Source of the DNA: Zychaea mexicana
Taxonomy: Eukaryota; Mucoromycota; Mucoromycetes; Mucorales; Lichtheimiaceae
DNA: 64,000 nucleotides
Assembly: GCF_025766255.1 (NCBI RefSeq)
Contig: NW_026516749.1
Span: forward strand, 1 to 64,000
Direction: 5' to 3'
Numbering within the stretch: the first letter of the stretch is position 1; each line of letters starts with the position of its first letter. Positions 10,156-22,017 of the stretch are shown piece by piece. Made by a program: the position numbers and the translations under genes. Below the pieces are notes generated by a model. The model was given only the letters and a program-made list of their open reading frames with translations, did not search any database and had not been told where the DNA came from.

Positions 10156-10830
10156 TTATGTATAGAAATGATGAGGTATGAGAAGGAAAAGAATAGGTAT
10201 TAAATACTTTTTGGTGCTTTTTTTGGGCGACATTGGACAAGGAAGTAGTAGTTCAGGCTTGTTTGTGGTTGTTTTATAATTAGAGCTTTCGATCGGCTTG
10301 TCTGCTTCAAGAGCTTTCACAGTGGAACACGCAAGTTGCTTGATTTGTGATGTTATCCCGAGAAGCATACCAAAATCGCGTGCAAAAGTTTCAATAGTGG
10401 CTGGAAAGTAACATGGTTCGGTTTTGTAGATACAGTAAATGTATGTTGACAGGTTGTCCAGAACAATAGTACGTAACTTGAGGCCTATATACACGAAACC
10501 ATTAGCATAATGTATGACATTAAATTATAATCCAAATGTTACAGTTTACTTACCCATCATAACAAGCCTGGCAGTTACTAAAGTACAGCGATGGTCAGGA
10601 TATACATGCACCAATTTCCACATCTGATCTTTCAACATTTTGGGTACTTTCAATCCAAGTTCCTTTTGTTCTTTGGTCCCACTATCACCCACGTCTTTTT
10701 TGCCCACTTCAGTACATCCTATTCCTCCCTGGAAGCACTTGAACAACATGTCCGACCTATGCCCATGTCGTTTCCTTTCGTTCGGTTCCCTTGTCAGATT
10801 TCGTCGCTCGGAACTTGCAGTGCTTTCCAT
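10156..10830 (-). CDS. Nuclease-like repeat-family protein, C-terminal part
   Basis: Two exons: about 10553-10830 and 10156-10487, joined over an intron with donor GTAAGT (after LVMMG) and acceptor TATATAG. The protein contains RKRHGHRSDML, then GIGCTEVGK, GTKEQKELGLKVPKMLKDQM, then RTIVLDNLSTYIY after the intron. D...E-x-G-K spacing fits the catalytic core of PD-(D/E)xK-fold nucleases, which I infer but cannot prove. From memory, this is a repeat gene family of Mucorales with hundreds of decayed members. The N-terminal region is missing here, replaced upstream by the AT-rich insert, so it is probably a pseudogene even though these exons are open. Confidence 0.5.
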
Positions 10831-10989
10831 CTCGCCTCTATAAAGATCAATTAGTAACTTTTTTGGTAATTCTTAAGAACCTTCACCCCAAATATAACCA
10901 TATCACTTACATTCGAACATCAAGACTGTATATATTATCAAAAATGGTATCAATAAAAAGATATACTTGTCAAATAATGTCTGATTCTG

Positions 10990-11822
10990 GTTTGATTCAG
11001 AAGATAGTTCACATATGTATACAAAAAAATGTTTTATATTATTTATTGTTATCATCTTTATTATTATAGTATTTTATTAAAATTCATTACTATATTCATT
11101 ATTTTATTTATAATATTCATATTGATTATGGAATTATTTCCTGTTCTATAATAATAAGTTTATTTATAAACAATATAATTCTTACAATTTATAAATTGAT
11201 ATAAACTTCATTGCTTTATTATATTTATATAAATAATTTATTTCTTTTTTATCTTTTCAAAATTGTTATGTCTCCTCCTCTACTACAACAATAACAACAA
11301 CAAAAACAATAACAATTATTGCCATAATTATTTTGTTTTCTTAATTATATATATAAAAAAACATTTATTTGTTATACAAATTATGTTTTTAAAATCTAAA
11401 AGATTTAAAAAGAATTATAATAAATAATTTTAATTTTAATCTTTTTATAAAATTTATTTTTAAAACTTTATTTTTATCACATATTAAAAATGATTATGTA
11501 ATTATTTTCTAATAACATGTGAAAATTAAAAATAAAAAAATATAATTTTAAGGTTCATATGAACCTCCAAAAAACATAAAAATTGTTGATTTTAGATGTT
11601 TTATATATATATAATTAATTAGATAATAAGAAAAGCCTGTAAGGGTTGTGTTGTTGTTGTAATAAATAGTAGTAGTAGTGGTGTTATGGCATCAAAAATT
11701 AAGTTATACTTTAATATTTAAATAAACATAAGTGAACATATTAATTTTTGATAATTTAATAATTACAAAAATTTATAGTTTTCAAAAATATTTATTATTA
11801 TTATTTATTCTCCTTTCATATC
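10990..11822. repeat. AT-rich insert, copy 2
   Basis: Same AT-rich block as at 430-1262, inside the second direct repeat, with a handful of substitutions. It lies between the LKDF-type fragment (11833-12105) and the nuclease-like exon (10546-10830) on the minus strand. This suggests it inserted into, or replaced the middle of, one ancestral gene before the whole unit was duplicated. Confidence 0.6.
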
Positions 11823-11832
11823 ACATACTACC

Positions 11833-12105
11833 CTAATATTCCTGAGGTAGTATGTCTAAATATTCCCCTGATATTAATGAATATTCCCCCAGGAACATGC
11901 TTCCATCAATCATGATCTTGTACCAATCAACACCATCAACATCAAGCTTTGGTATGTCTTTCTTCAGCAAATTTTGATAGTGACTTGAATGAGCTTTTGT
12001 AAATCGATTCATCCAAGTTTTCCTGAGTTTCTGGTTTTGTTTGTAATCGTTCAGGATAAATTGTTTGTTCTTTGAAACGAAATCCTTCAATGAAGGCTTT
12101 TGTGT
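11833..12105 (-). pseudogene. LKDF-family repeat protein fragment (copy 2)
   Basis: Copy of the fragment at 1274-1546, with substitutions such as LKDFV for LKDFI and RFTKAH for RFAKAH and the same upstream frameshift. On the minus strand it precedes the AT-rich insert and then the nuclease-like exons at 10830-10156. I infer that these are the N- and C-terminal parts of one decayed gene. The function of the LKDF region is unknown to me. Confidence 0.5.
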
Positions 12106-12285
12106 GTTATCAAAACTTCATTAAACATTGGGGGACATCCAACTCCAATTAGATACTAGATAATACTACTATTGGCTGTAAGAAATCTATTGGCTGTAAA
12201 AATCCAAATTGTACAAAAAATTGAATTTTGTGTATATATAAAAATAATGGCATGGGTAACATGTCCGGACCTGATGGAATTAATT

Positions 12286-12328
12286 CTTTCATTTTTGGCA
12301 AGCGCGCAGCGCTTGCCAAAAATGAAAG
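12286..12328. repeat. Perfect palindrome, 20-bp arms, 3-nt loop
   Basis: The arms 12286-12305 (CTTTCATTTTTGGCAAGCGC) and 12309-12328 are exact reverse complements around GCA. It lies about 40 bp beyond the right end of direct repeat 2 and about 135 bp before the 3' end of the exonuclease-transposase gene. It could be a bidirectional terminator-like hairpin, two fused element ends, or a foldback insertion. Confidence 0.95.
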
Positions 12329-12462
12329 ATTGAGCTTTATCACGATAAGAAGGAAGAGAGGAAAAGCTGCAAATAATGGGGAAATATATATCCTTGCCAT
12401 TTTAATTGTTATAGACAGATAGAGAAATACGGTGATATGATATAGTAAGAAGATATATGTAA

Positions 12463-15400
12463 CTATTGTTTTGGTTTATCAATACGTGTACGGTACTTAG
12501 GCAGTTTCCAAGTAGATTGAGGGATTACTCTTGATGATGATGCTGCTGATGTTGGTTTTGGTATAACTTGACGGTATGCAGCAGGTAATTGCTGTGCAAA
12601 TGCGGTCGTTGTTGTAGGCGGAGGTTGAGTTGGCGGAACGGTTGCTGTATGTGTCGATTGCGGTTGCCCATAAAAAAGTTGTTGCGCTTGTTGGTACGGA
12701 CACCAAGTAAAAAGAGGTGGTGGTGGCAATGGTAGTGAGACGTTAGCTGGTGGATGAGATATGTTGTGGGGTGGTCGCTCAGAAGTAGATATTTGTGGTT
12801 GGTGATAAGCTGGCAATAATGCTGTTGACGGTGATGAATAGTTAGAAGGTGAGGGTAAAGACGGAGATGACAAATGGTAATTAGAAAATAGAGGGGGGAA
12901 CATAAGCGAATTTGTGCTAGATGGAATGACCTCTGCATTGACTGGTAAATTTGGAGAGGGCATCAAGGTATTCTCCCTTCCTGGTGATTGTAGCTGTTGT
13001 CGCATTGTAGACGTTACGTTGTCGTTATTTCTGATGGATCGTACAGCAACTTGACTGGTGCACCAAGCGTTATAATGTGTTTTTAAGTTTTCGGCAGTTT
13101 TATAAAATACATCGATTCCATTTGCGTGTTCTCGATTCCACTGCTGAGCCATCTGCTTCCAGTTCAATGAAACTTGCTGGTCGCCATCGCTGGAAAGTAA
13201 GGATGAGAATAGCATATACTCTTTAGGAGTGTGAACAGGTGTCACAGCGTACTTTGTTTGGAGCTTTGATGCAATATAAATATACATTTGTCGCTGCACG
13301 TTACTGGTCGATCCCTTGGGCAATGGGATATTTACACTGAGCTTATGCGCCAGAAGTGGATCGGAACGTCGGTTATCTGGATCCGGAGAAACTTTTTGAA
13401 TATTTATATCCTGAGCGGCATGAGGTGGAAAGGATGCGATACCAAATGATTCTCCAGACATTTTAAGATACAAGGAGTTCTTAACGATGAGTGTACTGGA
13501 AGGATGATTATCATCGCGTTCTCCATTATCCATGCCAAGCAGTAGAAGCTTGTCACATATGATCTGCAGCAGCCATGGATCGTAGTGACTTCGGTGTATC
13601 TTTCCATGTCTATTTTTTGTACCAACCTAAATGCGATATAAATACACTAAGTATAAGTAAAATTTTAAATAATACCATAGCTGTCTAAAAGTTACTTACG
13701 TCGATATTATGTCGTAATCGGTAGTCCGCCAACATACTATCAGTCATTTGTGGGCCTGCACCAAAAGAGCCAAACTTGCGAATAATATTTTGGTGAACAC
13801 CACCTTCTAATGAGTTTGTTCCTCGGCTGCATCGATACATTGGAAGATTGTGCTTATCGACACCAATTTTGAAGTATAGCGAGATTCCAGGCGGATCGGA
13901 TACCTCTCCTACTTCTATAGCTGCTAGAATACGGCGAGCTTGATCCCAAGCTTTCTTGTCAAACAGTGGTCTACCGGTTTTTGCACATTCTAGACGACCA
14001 TACTCGGCAAACAAGTTCTGAACAACAGAATGAAGCTCGTCAGCTGGGGGGACGCTTCGTCGAACTCTTCGTAAAATCCATTCAGGTTTGCGAAGTAGCA
14101 TATAATCCCATGAAAGGCCTTGTGTGCGTAAGTGATTCTCGATTCGTTGACGATCTTCATTGTTAATTATAAAAATGGCATCTCGAAGACGACGGGAAAA
14201 CTCTTTTGCAAGACCATGTCGTTTTGAGATTTTGATCATATCCATTAGATGGAATATATCTTTTAGAATTCTTGGGTTGCTGATACGTCGAATGGTTTGT
14301 GATGGGGTTACTGATGCTACCAGGAGTTGATTTGCAGATATGGTGGTTGTTGGTTGTGTAAATAAATGTGTCGTTTCAGGCAAATTAGCTTCATCTTCTG
14401 AAGAAGACGACGACGACACGGATTGGCTATCATTCGCTTCTTGATTGTTGCTGGTATTCACGGCAGTAGAAGCTATTCGCTCGACGTCAACTGCGAAATC
14501 ATTGACAGGTACTTCGCTGTGCAAGAGTGTGCATAATCTTGGATTCTCGGTGCGTAGGTGGGCCACTGGAGCTTGAATTGCAAATGGTACGTCTCCCATA
14601 TCGGACAAGGCCTTCATTCTTGTAACATGTTTGCCGTTTACAAGCTTCTTTATCTTCACAACAGCGCCCGGCACGCTGATTCTGTTGACAGTAAATGTTA
14701 TATGATCGTCGTGAATTGTCGGATCACTAACATATCCGAATGCGACTGGATTATCGAGATAATGCAACGAACAATGAAGGTTGGCTACCGGTGTGCGGAT
14801 TGATTCGCCAAAGGTACTTAAGTTTTTCGTTGTATCGAATATTTGTAAAGATGCCCATGCATCCAAGCAGCATAGTATATCTGGTCGCTCGACAGTTGTG
14901 TAGACTCCCAGTTACTTAAGCGCAAATTTGCGTCTTTACGCAAACCGGATCCGAGTACTCTTGTAGATATGGCCGATAAACCCAATGTTCCTCGCTCGAT
15001 TACACCTCGCCTTCTACAGAAGCCGCCAAGTTCCAATGCTCCGTTCCAAGTGATTCCATAATCACGGTTGAGCTTTTTAAGGTCTCCCTTGACGTTGCGG
15101 CCGGTCTTGATGATGTTTGGATCACGAATTAGAGAAGCGAGAGCGGCAGGAACGCACCCAGAAGACGGTTTCAAACGAAAAAGCCATACAGCATCTTTAC
15201 ATGCAACCTGTACCAGCGAAATTTTTCCAATTTGATGCGTGACAGAGTTGTACACCCACTCACAGTCGAATCCCAAACAAGAGATTGATCAGAATTAATA
15301 GCGCGACTACGAATATTGTTAACTGCATCAGTGGCGTCAGGAGCGTCTTGAAGTACAGTTATAGATACTGTGTCAGGTAATTGTAGAAATGGTCCTTGGT

Positions 15401-17238
15401 CATCGTTTTGTTGCAATTCGGCCGATCGTGTACTGTCTTTGTTATCGCTGTTATTGTTGTCATTGATGGGGCGCGTGAGTGACGGGATTGAGCGTTCTAG
15501 AAGATTCTGGTCGCCCTTCACATTATCGGTGAAGAATAGCTCTGGCATTGGATGGTTGTATAGACGGTACGATTCGATCATCTCTTTTAACGGTCCTTCT
15601 AGATGGATGGCAGACTTTGTTGGCACCAATAGTTGAAGCCGTATTTCCTCGTATTCGTTACATACAGTATACAAAGCTGTGAATGCTGATGAGCCACCAA
15701 GTTTCGCCATATGCTTCGGAACCTTTAAATGTGTGGTCTCCTTTCAGAATCAAACCACCGAGCTCTGATAACTCTTTTTCGATGAGTGGGCGTAATTGTT
15801 CAATCAAGGCTGTGTATACAAGTCGTAAGTACGCAGTTGAAGGAACGTAACCAGCATATCCGTTTGGATCCTTGAAGCTCGAAAATGATGGGTACTTGAA
15901 TTGACGGTTATTGTTGGCTAATTCGTAGAGAGTTGGATTCTTACGGCGATAGATAAGTGAATTCAAGTATTGCAAATGAAGTCGTGCGTGGCGCAAAGTA
16001 TGAAACTCGCGTAGCGCTCTCTGCAGCCGATGAACACCCATGCCATTTTGGACAACTGTCCGCAACAAGTCACCAAGATGTTTAGAAACAGCGCTTCGAT
16101 GTGTGAGGTACGCAGGGAATTCAGCCTGAAGATGTTCCGGGAGCTGCTCTATGATTTGATTATCATGCGCCATATAGTTTTTTATGCATTTTGTGTTTGA
16201 ACATTTGTATCTATAAGACATGATATAGAAACATCTAAGCATACAGAAAGATTAGTTACATAATTGAAATAAAAGAAAAGTAAAGCATCGTAATGTAATA
16301 GTACCTGTCAAGGTCAACAACACGACGAGCACATGGGTTATCAGCAGGTCCCTTTGACACCAAGTGCGAATCAACGTTATTTTACTTGCATATTGGACAC
16401 TTCAACACTGCTTTTGTGATAAAATAGGGAGCCCATAAAAAAAACGCGCGGACGATACAGTGGAATCTGATCAGCTTGCTTGGTGTTGTACAAAGAGAAA
16501 TAAGGCGCTGGTGGCTCGATCCAAAACGGTTGCTGCTCACAGTATACTTTTGGCGGTTTGGACCCATTTTGACATTCATCAACGATACGGGCGCGTAGTT
16601 CCATGAAATACTGACTACAAATTGGAGCTTCTTTATACGTTGTGTCATCCTCCACATTTTGAGCAACGTCACCAGCTTCACGGTCATCATCTTCTTCGTG
16701 CTCGCATTCAACTTTGGCCTCCATACTTTCAACCTCCAAATCGCGCACTAGACTCCCAAGGCCCACAATTTGATCCTCGTTGTGCTCGTCACATGTAGAA
16801 GATGGCTATAGTGAAAAGCAAGAGCCCATATTTTGTCAAGATATTTAGAAATCATGTATGCAGTAACCGGTGTTATCAAAGAACGAGTTTCGCTTACCAC
16901 GACGCGTTCAAGAACCGTGCGGCATATTTGACGGTAGTGATGGGATTTCATTTTCTCGCGGATGAATATTTTAAATATTTGGTTCGATTTTGTAAGAGAC
17001 TACTGCACACATTCAAAAGTACAGTTCACTGCTGCATCTTGTTATGACCTTACCGTTGTATTAGTGATTACATTATCGTCGACTGCATTTGCAGATTGCG
17101 CAACCCCACTAAACTTGAGTACGCTTTGATCAAGAGGTCTCGTCTTTTTCGGTTTGCGCCCAGCATTTGGGTTTTTACCACCAGCTTTGCGGCCTCTTTT
17201 TTTTTAAAGTTGAAATTGTAGGGCTCTCTGTCGCTCAT
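12463..17238 (-). pseudogene. DDE transposase-like gene with embedded 3'-5' exonuclease (copy A)
   Basis: A multi-exon minus-strand gene read across several frames. Order: basic N-terminus (GGKNPNAGRK); acidic linker; LYRPRVFF / PYFITKAVLKCPIC and YKCSNTKC, a zinc-ribbon-like module (DUF6729-type, from memory); LKGDHTF (first Asp); NEYEEIRLQLLVPTK; FFTDNVKGDQNLLE (second Asp); then a DEDDy exonuclease (15290-14830); IFHLMDMIKISKRHGL; RGTNSLEGGVHQNII (third acidic residue); RSHYDPWLL; Pro/Thr-rich tail. Introns such as 16235-16304 and 13627-13690 have canonical ends. Five single-base frame breaks (near 17200, 16440, 15718, 15270, 14863) and a TAA near 16378 make it non-functional as read. It is homologous throughout to 55055-59413. 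Confidence 0.75.
14830..15290 (-). other. DEDDy 3'-5' exonuclease domain inside copy A
   Basis: Domain annotation within the previous gene. The motifs are those of WRN/RNase D-type exonucleases: FDCEW (Exo I Asp and Glu), LVQVACKDAVWLFRL, TGRNVKGDLKKL (Exo II Asp) and DQIYYAA followed, after a one-base frame break, by LDAW (Exo III Tyr and Asp). All four metal-binding acidic residues and the Tyr are therefore encoded, but split over two frames. The domain sits between the second DDE Asp (TDNVKGD) and the GTNSLEGG block. Confidence 0.8.
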
Positions 17239-17284
17239 GTCTATTGATACAAGATAAAAAGAAGAAAAGGATGAAGTAGTCAAG

Positions 17285-18400
17285 TTTTCTCATGGTGTGA
17301 GAATATATTTATCAAGAAAAAACGCAAACGGCACTACTTTACCAAAAATAGGATCGTTGTACTAGTAGACTACGTGATACAATTCTCACTATCTCGAATT
17401 ATGTTTCGCTAAGGTGTAGGTCCGGCTACTTTACTCCCGCCTAATTTTCATCTCCTGCCAATCAAAAGACTCTCAACGCCAAAATGAAAAAAATATTCCC
17501 CGCCAATCATTAGGAAAAATCCTGTACACACACTGTACAAATGCTTTCTCGTGGAAAAAAAAAAAGAGGATGTGCCCATGAAAAAACAAACAAACAAATG
17601 GGGTCCCCCCCACCACAACCCTCTTCATTCCGTAGCACACTCTAATAGCCAAAGAACAACGACACAGCCAAAAAAGCAAAAACCAGCCCCAAATCGGCTT
17701 CTTTTTTTATCAATGCAAGCTACCCTAAATAGAGAAAGCAACAACAACAACAACCGCTACAAGGAGTTTCTCGGGGGGATGGGTGGGGGGCATATATTCG
17801 TAAAGAAGAGAAAAACACCTTTGCAATCTATTACAAAACAGTGAGTAGCTGCAATAGTTCAGCAGCACTTACCCCTCTTCTTCTACTTCTTCTTCCTTTC
17901 CCCGGGGAAAAAGTGTGTGTGTGTGTGTGTTTGTTTGTTCGAAAAAGAGAGGCTTGTGTGTTTCTTTGTTATGGGGCCGTGATCGTTCTGAGAAAACAAG
18001 AAAGAAGGATGGGTGCCACAAAAAAAAAGAAAAGAGGTGTTGGATTCGTTGGTGTGGGCGCGGGAGTCTGTACTGTAGTTATCTCTCAAAGTTGCTGCTC
18101 TACTATACGTGTGTGTGTGGGTGAACCAGCCCTCCAATAGCATTGTCTCTCTTTCTATCTTGAACCTTCTTTTCCTGCATTAGCCATTCAGTAACGCTGT
18201 TTACAAACTTTTTCTTTTCTTTTCTTCCTCAAGGAAACCCTCTTCTACTTCTCTCTTCCTTTCTCTTTTCTTTTTCTTCGTCCGTCGAGTGAGCTCGTTT
18301 TTTTTTTGTTTCTTTTTTTGCTGCCCTAAACAGTCCGTCTTTCTTTTTATATTTTATTTCTTGTGCTTCCATCTCTTCCTCTCCTCCCCTTTTTTTCCAT
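17285..18400. other. Intergenic / kinase 5' region
   Basis: No gene seen. The last few hundred bases before the kinase ATG are strongly pyrimidine-rich on the plus strand (CT/TTC runs), as is common upstream of fungal genes. A GTGTGTGT run lies near 17913-17930. Confidence 0.5.
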
Positions 18401-18401
18401 C

Positions 18402-20509
18402 ATGGGCATGCCTACCTCTAATTATGGGAAGCAATCACAACAGCAGGCACAACAACCACCACCACCAGAGCAACAACGAACGCCGCCACCGTCTGCCTCC
18501 CCGACTAGCACATGGTCACGCGCCCGTTCCTCTGCTTCCTCGTTCTCGGTGCCCTCGCCGAAATCTCTGAAAAAAGAAAGCTTGGGCGGCGGAGGAGGAG
18601 GAGGAGGAACTACTACTACTACCACTGAAGGAAAGCAGCAACGGAATACTACTACTACTACATTTGCAGCTGCCGCTGCTGCCGTTGTTGCTGCTGCTGC
18701 TGCTGCTGCTGGTACTACCCCTGGGCCCGCCAAAAAGGTAAAAAAAGTTACGGAGTGTTCCGGCCCTTTATCCCCCAGTCAGTGTACTAAAAAAATAAAA
18801 AATTCGGCGAATGGGGGTTGGGGATAGACACCATGGCGAAGTCCTGGCAAATGGCAGATGCCAGATATCATTGAAGAAGCATGGAAGCGCCGTCAACAAC
18901 AATTACAACACGAAAAACAAAATACTCAGCATCATAGCAACAACAACTCTAATCACCATTCCCATAATAACTACAACAACAACACTAATAATAATAACAA
19001 TACGAATAATAATAATGACAAAAAGAAGACGACTGTCCCAAAGATAACTGTAAGCTTTTTTTATTTCGGGTCTATCCAAAGCCTTATCCTTTTTTTGTAT
19101 TAACACAAAAATTGATTGATAGCGACCGTGGATTCCCGTCGGCCGAGTGCCTGACATTGTCCCTCTCCCACCGCCAATCACATCGTCACAAACAACACGG
19201 ACCAACCGAAAAATCCTACATCCCGAGTTTGAAAATAAAATGCGCAAGGTATTACCACGGCCCAAAATCATGGATGCCAATCCGCATAAACATTACGTTT
19301 CCATGGTGAGAATTGGTAGTGGGTAAGTTTTATTTCTTCTCCACGACGTATACACACACACACACACACACACACACTAAAAACACATATACGTGTAGTG
19401 CCAATGGAGCTGTGGTTCGCGCTACAAGACAAAACACACCAGCGAACAAAGGTCAGGTGGCGATCAAGCGGTGTCTGATTGAAGATCACGACACAAACCA
19501 TCATACCTATGTGCTGCGAGAGCTGCGTATCATGGGGTGTTTCAATCATCCCAATCTGATCCAGCTCAAGGAGGCCGGCATGTGGAAGGACGATCTGTGG
19601 ATGGCCATGGAGCTCATGCAGTGTTCTGTATTTAATCTCTTATTTAATACGACAAAGGGCCTGTCTGAAGCCATGACCATTGCGATTGCCAAAGAGGCAC
19701 GTGTTTCTTTTATTGTCGTTCTTGTTATTACTTGTTTCCCACACCCTACTCACTCTCCTTCTATGTACATACAGTGTTTGGAAGGCCTCATCTATCTGCA
19801 TTCGAAAAACTACATGCATCGCGATGTAAAGTGCGAAAACATTCTTCTTGGCAGAGACGGTCAGGTCAAACTCGGTAAGTTTAAATCACATTGACTCTTG
19901 TACGTACTATCTTGGTTGGCAATGTCGTTAAACAATCAACAATTACGTAGCTGACTTTGGTCTCGCTACGCCTTTGAACAGAACAAACAGTGCACGATTA
20001 GGAACTGCAAAGGTACAAAAAAAAAAAACACACACACCCAAAAAGATGTGAGTACTCACTTAATATGTATGAACCCTTGTTAGTGGATGGCACCCGAAGT
20101 GATTGCTGAAGAACCCTATACCGAAAACGTGGACGTATGGTCGTTGGCTATCACCATGATTGAAATGATGGACCGCGTGCCACCTCTTTACCATTTGGAC
20201 GATACCCGCCAGATCTTTTACCAGATCTTGTATGGCAAGCCTCCCTCGTTTACCTTTACCGAACCGTCACCCACCATGAACAGCGTGATCCGTTGGATGC
20301 TTGATTTTGAAGGACAGAGTCGTCCGGGTGCCCGATGTGTGCGAACAGTAAGTTTCCTCTGTGGTAGCTCTGAATTGTGGTTTTTCACGCTACTAAAACT
20401 TAAACATGGATAGAAATTGAAGGAATTGGTGCTTGCAAACAAATTGCAGTGTGCCAAACAATCTGAACTTGGGCAACTGGTCCAAAGTGTATTTGCGAAT
20501 TCCCATTAA
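18402..20509 (+). CDS. Ste20/PAK-like serine/threonine kinase
   Basis: Eight exons: 18402-18737, 18828-19049, 19123-19322, 19399-19696, 19775-19874, 19951-20012, 20084-20347, 20414-20509; 525 residues, all phases agree. The N-terminal 230 residues are low-complexity (Gln/Pro, Gly, Thr, Ala, Asn tracts). The catalytic domain has IGSGANGAVVRA (about 250-261), VAIK (Lys276), HRDVKCEN (367-374), DFG (387-389) and GTAKWMAPEV. HRDVKCEN and the WMAPEV loop point to the STE group, probably Ste20/PAK or germinal-centre type, which act above MAPK cascades or on cell polarity. No CRIB or PH domain is visible. Intron 4 begins GC (GAG|GCACGT...ACAG), a minor splice form. Confidence 0.85.
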
Positions 20510-21235
20510 ATCAAAAAGTCCATACCCAAAGCATGAAGGAAACCTTCTATACACGCACACGCACTCTTATATCCGTTTACATTGCCTCAACGACACACCG
20601 ACGACAAATGACGACGACGACGACGACGACGATCTCCTGCATGTAACAAACGCTTGTCTTTCTCTTTCAACACAAGTTCCCCGCTCTCTCTTTTGAGAAA
20701 AAAAAAAAAAAGTTTCTTCTCCTATTCCTTTCTTTTCTCCTACTTTTTTCTCTTATACATACATATATATATATATATTATATATATATATATATCCTCT
20801 TGTACATAAATGTAAAAGCTCTCTCGTTTTTTTTTCCTTCCATACTTGGCGGCTTGTATTTTCCACTAGGCCTGCATCTCCTCTTTTCTTTTTCTTTATT
20901 GCTGGATTATCGTAGCCCACTTCTTTATATCTTTTTTTATCCCAATCCTCTTCCCAAAATCACAAAAATGTAAATACAGCTTTTTTTCTTTTTGCAAAGA
21001 AATCTTAACGGTTCGAGGTTAGGGGAGGGGGAGAGAGTCCTCCTCTCTTCTTTTGCTGCTGCTGCTGCTGCTGTCTTTGATAAATGCGACATTGTATTTT
21101 GTTGTTGTTTGACGTTTGTAAGGAACGACGATGAACGATTTACAAAGAAGCAAAAGAAAAAAAGACAAGAACAAAGAAAGAACCACCCATCAAACTTTTT
21201 TTTTTATTTTACAAATGATGAAGATGATGATGCTG
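20510..21235. other. Intergenic between kinase and rps19 3' ends
   Basis: Convergent genes meet here. It contains a GAC repeat (near 20610), a long TA/AT microsatellite (about 20763-20795) and T-rich stretches likely to hold both polyadenylation regions. No additional gene seen. Confidence 0.6.
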
Positions 21236-21239
21236 AGAT

Positions 21240-22017
21240 TTACTCGTCGTCTTCATCAACGAGGGTCATGGCGATACGGTCCAAATCACGCTGACCATCC
21301 TGAGTGATACGGCGACCACTATTGAATTTGCCACTAAAAGTTAAAAACTCTCTCTCTCTCTTTCTCTCTCTCGCTCTCACATATGCTTATCCTTGAATGT
21401 CAAATCATATATTTACCCCTTCTTGTCCTGCTCCAAGACACCAATCTTCTCGAGGGACTGGAGAACCTTGCGGTTGACGGAACCCGAGGCATTGACGTGG
21501 TGCGAAGGACGGCTACCGCGGTTGACACGGCCACCGTGGACCTTGTTCAAAGCACCAACACCAACGCTCTTGCGGATGTAGATGTGGCGGGCGACCGAGG
21601 CTTTTTTTTTTAAAAAGAAAGACATATCAATATCGTTGATCCTTCCCACAAAAAAACAAAAGCCTAATCTATGTATTATTATTAAACTCACCAGCACGAA
21701 CAAAGTACCAGTCAGGATCGTAGGGAGCCAATTCCTTAAAGGTACCGGTCTTGACAATATCAACCCACTTGGGGACTTCGAGCTTGCCAGTGCGCTTCAA
21801 GTAGGCAGCATAAGCCTTGATGAAATCTAATTCATTCGTTTTACAATTAATTCTTTGTTTCAATGAAATGTAACATTTAAGAAGGCATTTGTTTTTTTTT
21901 CTTTCTTCTCCCCCCGTCTAATCCGCGTAGGTCGAAAACAAAAAAAAAGGTGGGGTAGAGAAAGCGAGGTTGGGCATTACCGTGGGCGTTGACGTCCTTG
22001 ACAGTGATACCGGGCAT
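21240..22017 (-). CDS. rps19: 40S ribosomal protein S19 (eS19)
   Basis: Four exons on the minus strand: 21981-22017, 21692-21826, 21417-21600, 21240-21333, giving 149 residues, the usual eS19 length of about 145. It begins [12 protein letters not shown] and contains [60 protein letters not shown] and [10 protein letters not shown], and ends [19 protein letters not shown]. All are hallmark eS19 blocks; the protein is a structural part of the small subunit needed for 18S rRNA 3' maturation. Canonical introns; exon 3 is preceded by an A-run and AG. A GA/CT-rich leader lies upstream, as in many ribosomal-protein genes. Confidence 0.97.

Larger units (their letters stand above)
10561..12248. repeat. 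Direct repeat copy 2
   Basis: Second copy of the 1.69-kb repeat seen at 1-1686, same orientation, about 8.9 kb away. Copy 2 shows what lies left of the repeat: the coding piece continues over an intron into a second exon (10156-10487). On the right, the sequence departs from copy 1 after 12248 and a perfect palindrome follows within 40 bp. I found no clear terminal inverted repeats or target-site duplication. Confidence 0.95.

Noticed and set aside
14840..14880. Programmed -1 frameshift in copy A between YYAA and LDAW
   Set aside because: The site has no canonical slippery heptamer and copy B reads the same stretch in one frame, so a one-base deletion is simpler.
16802..17047. Plus-strand 81-residue reading within copy A
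   Set aside because: It lies across an intron of the minus-strand gene and has no family support.
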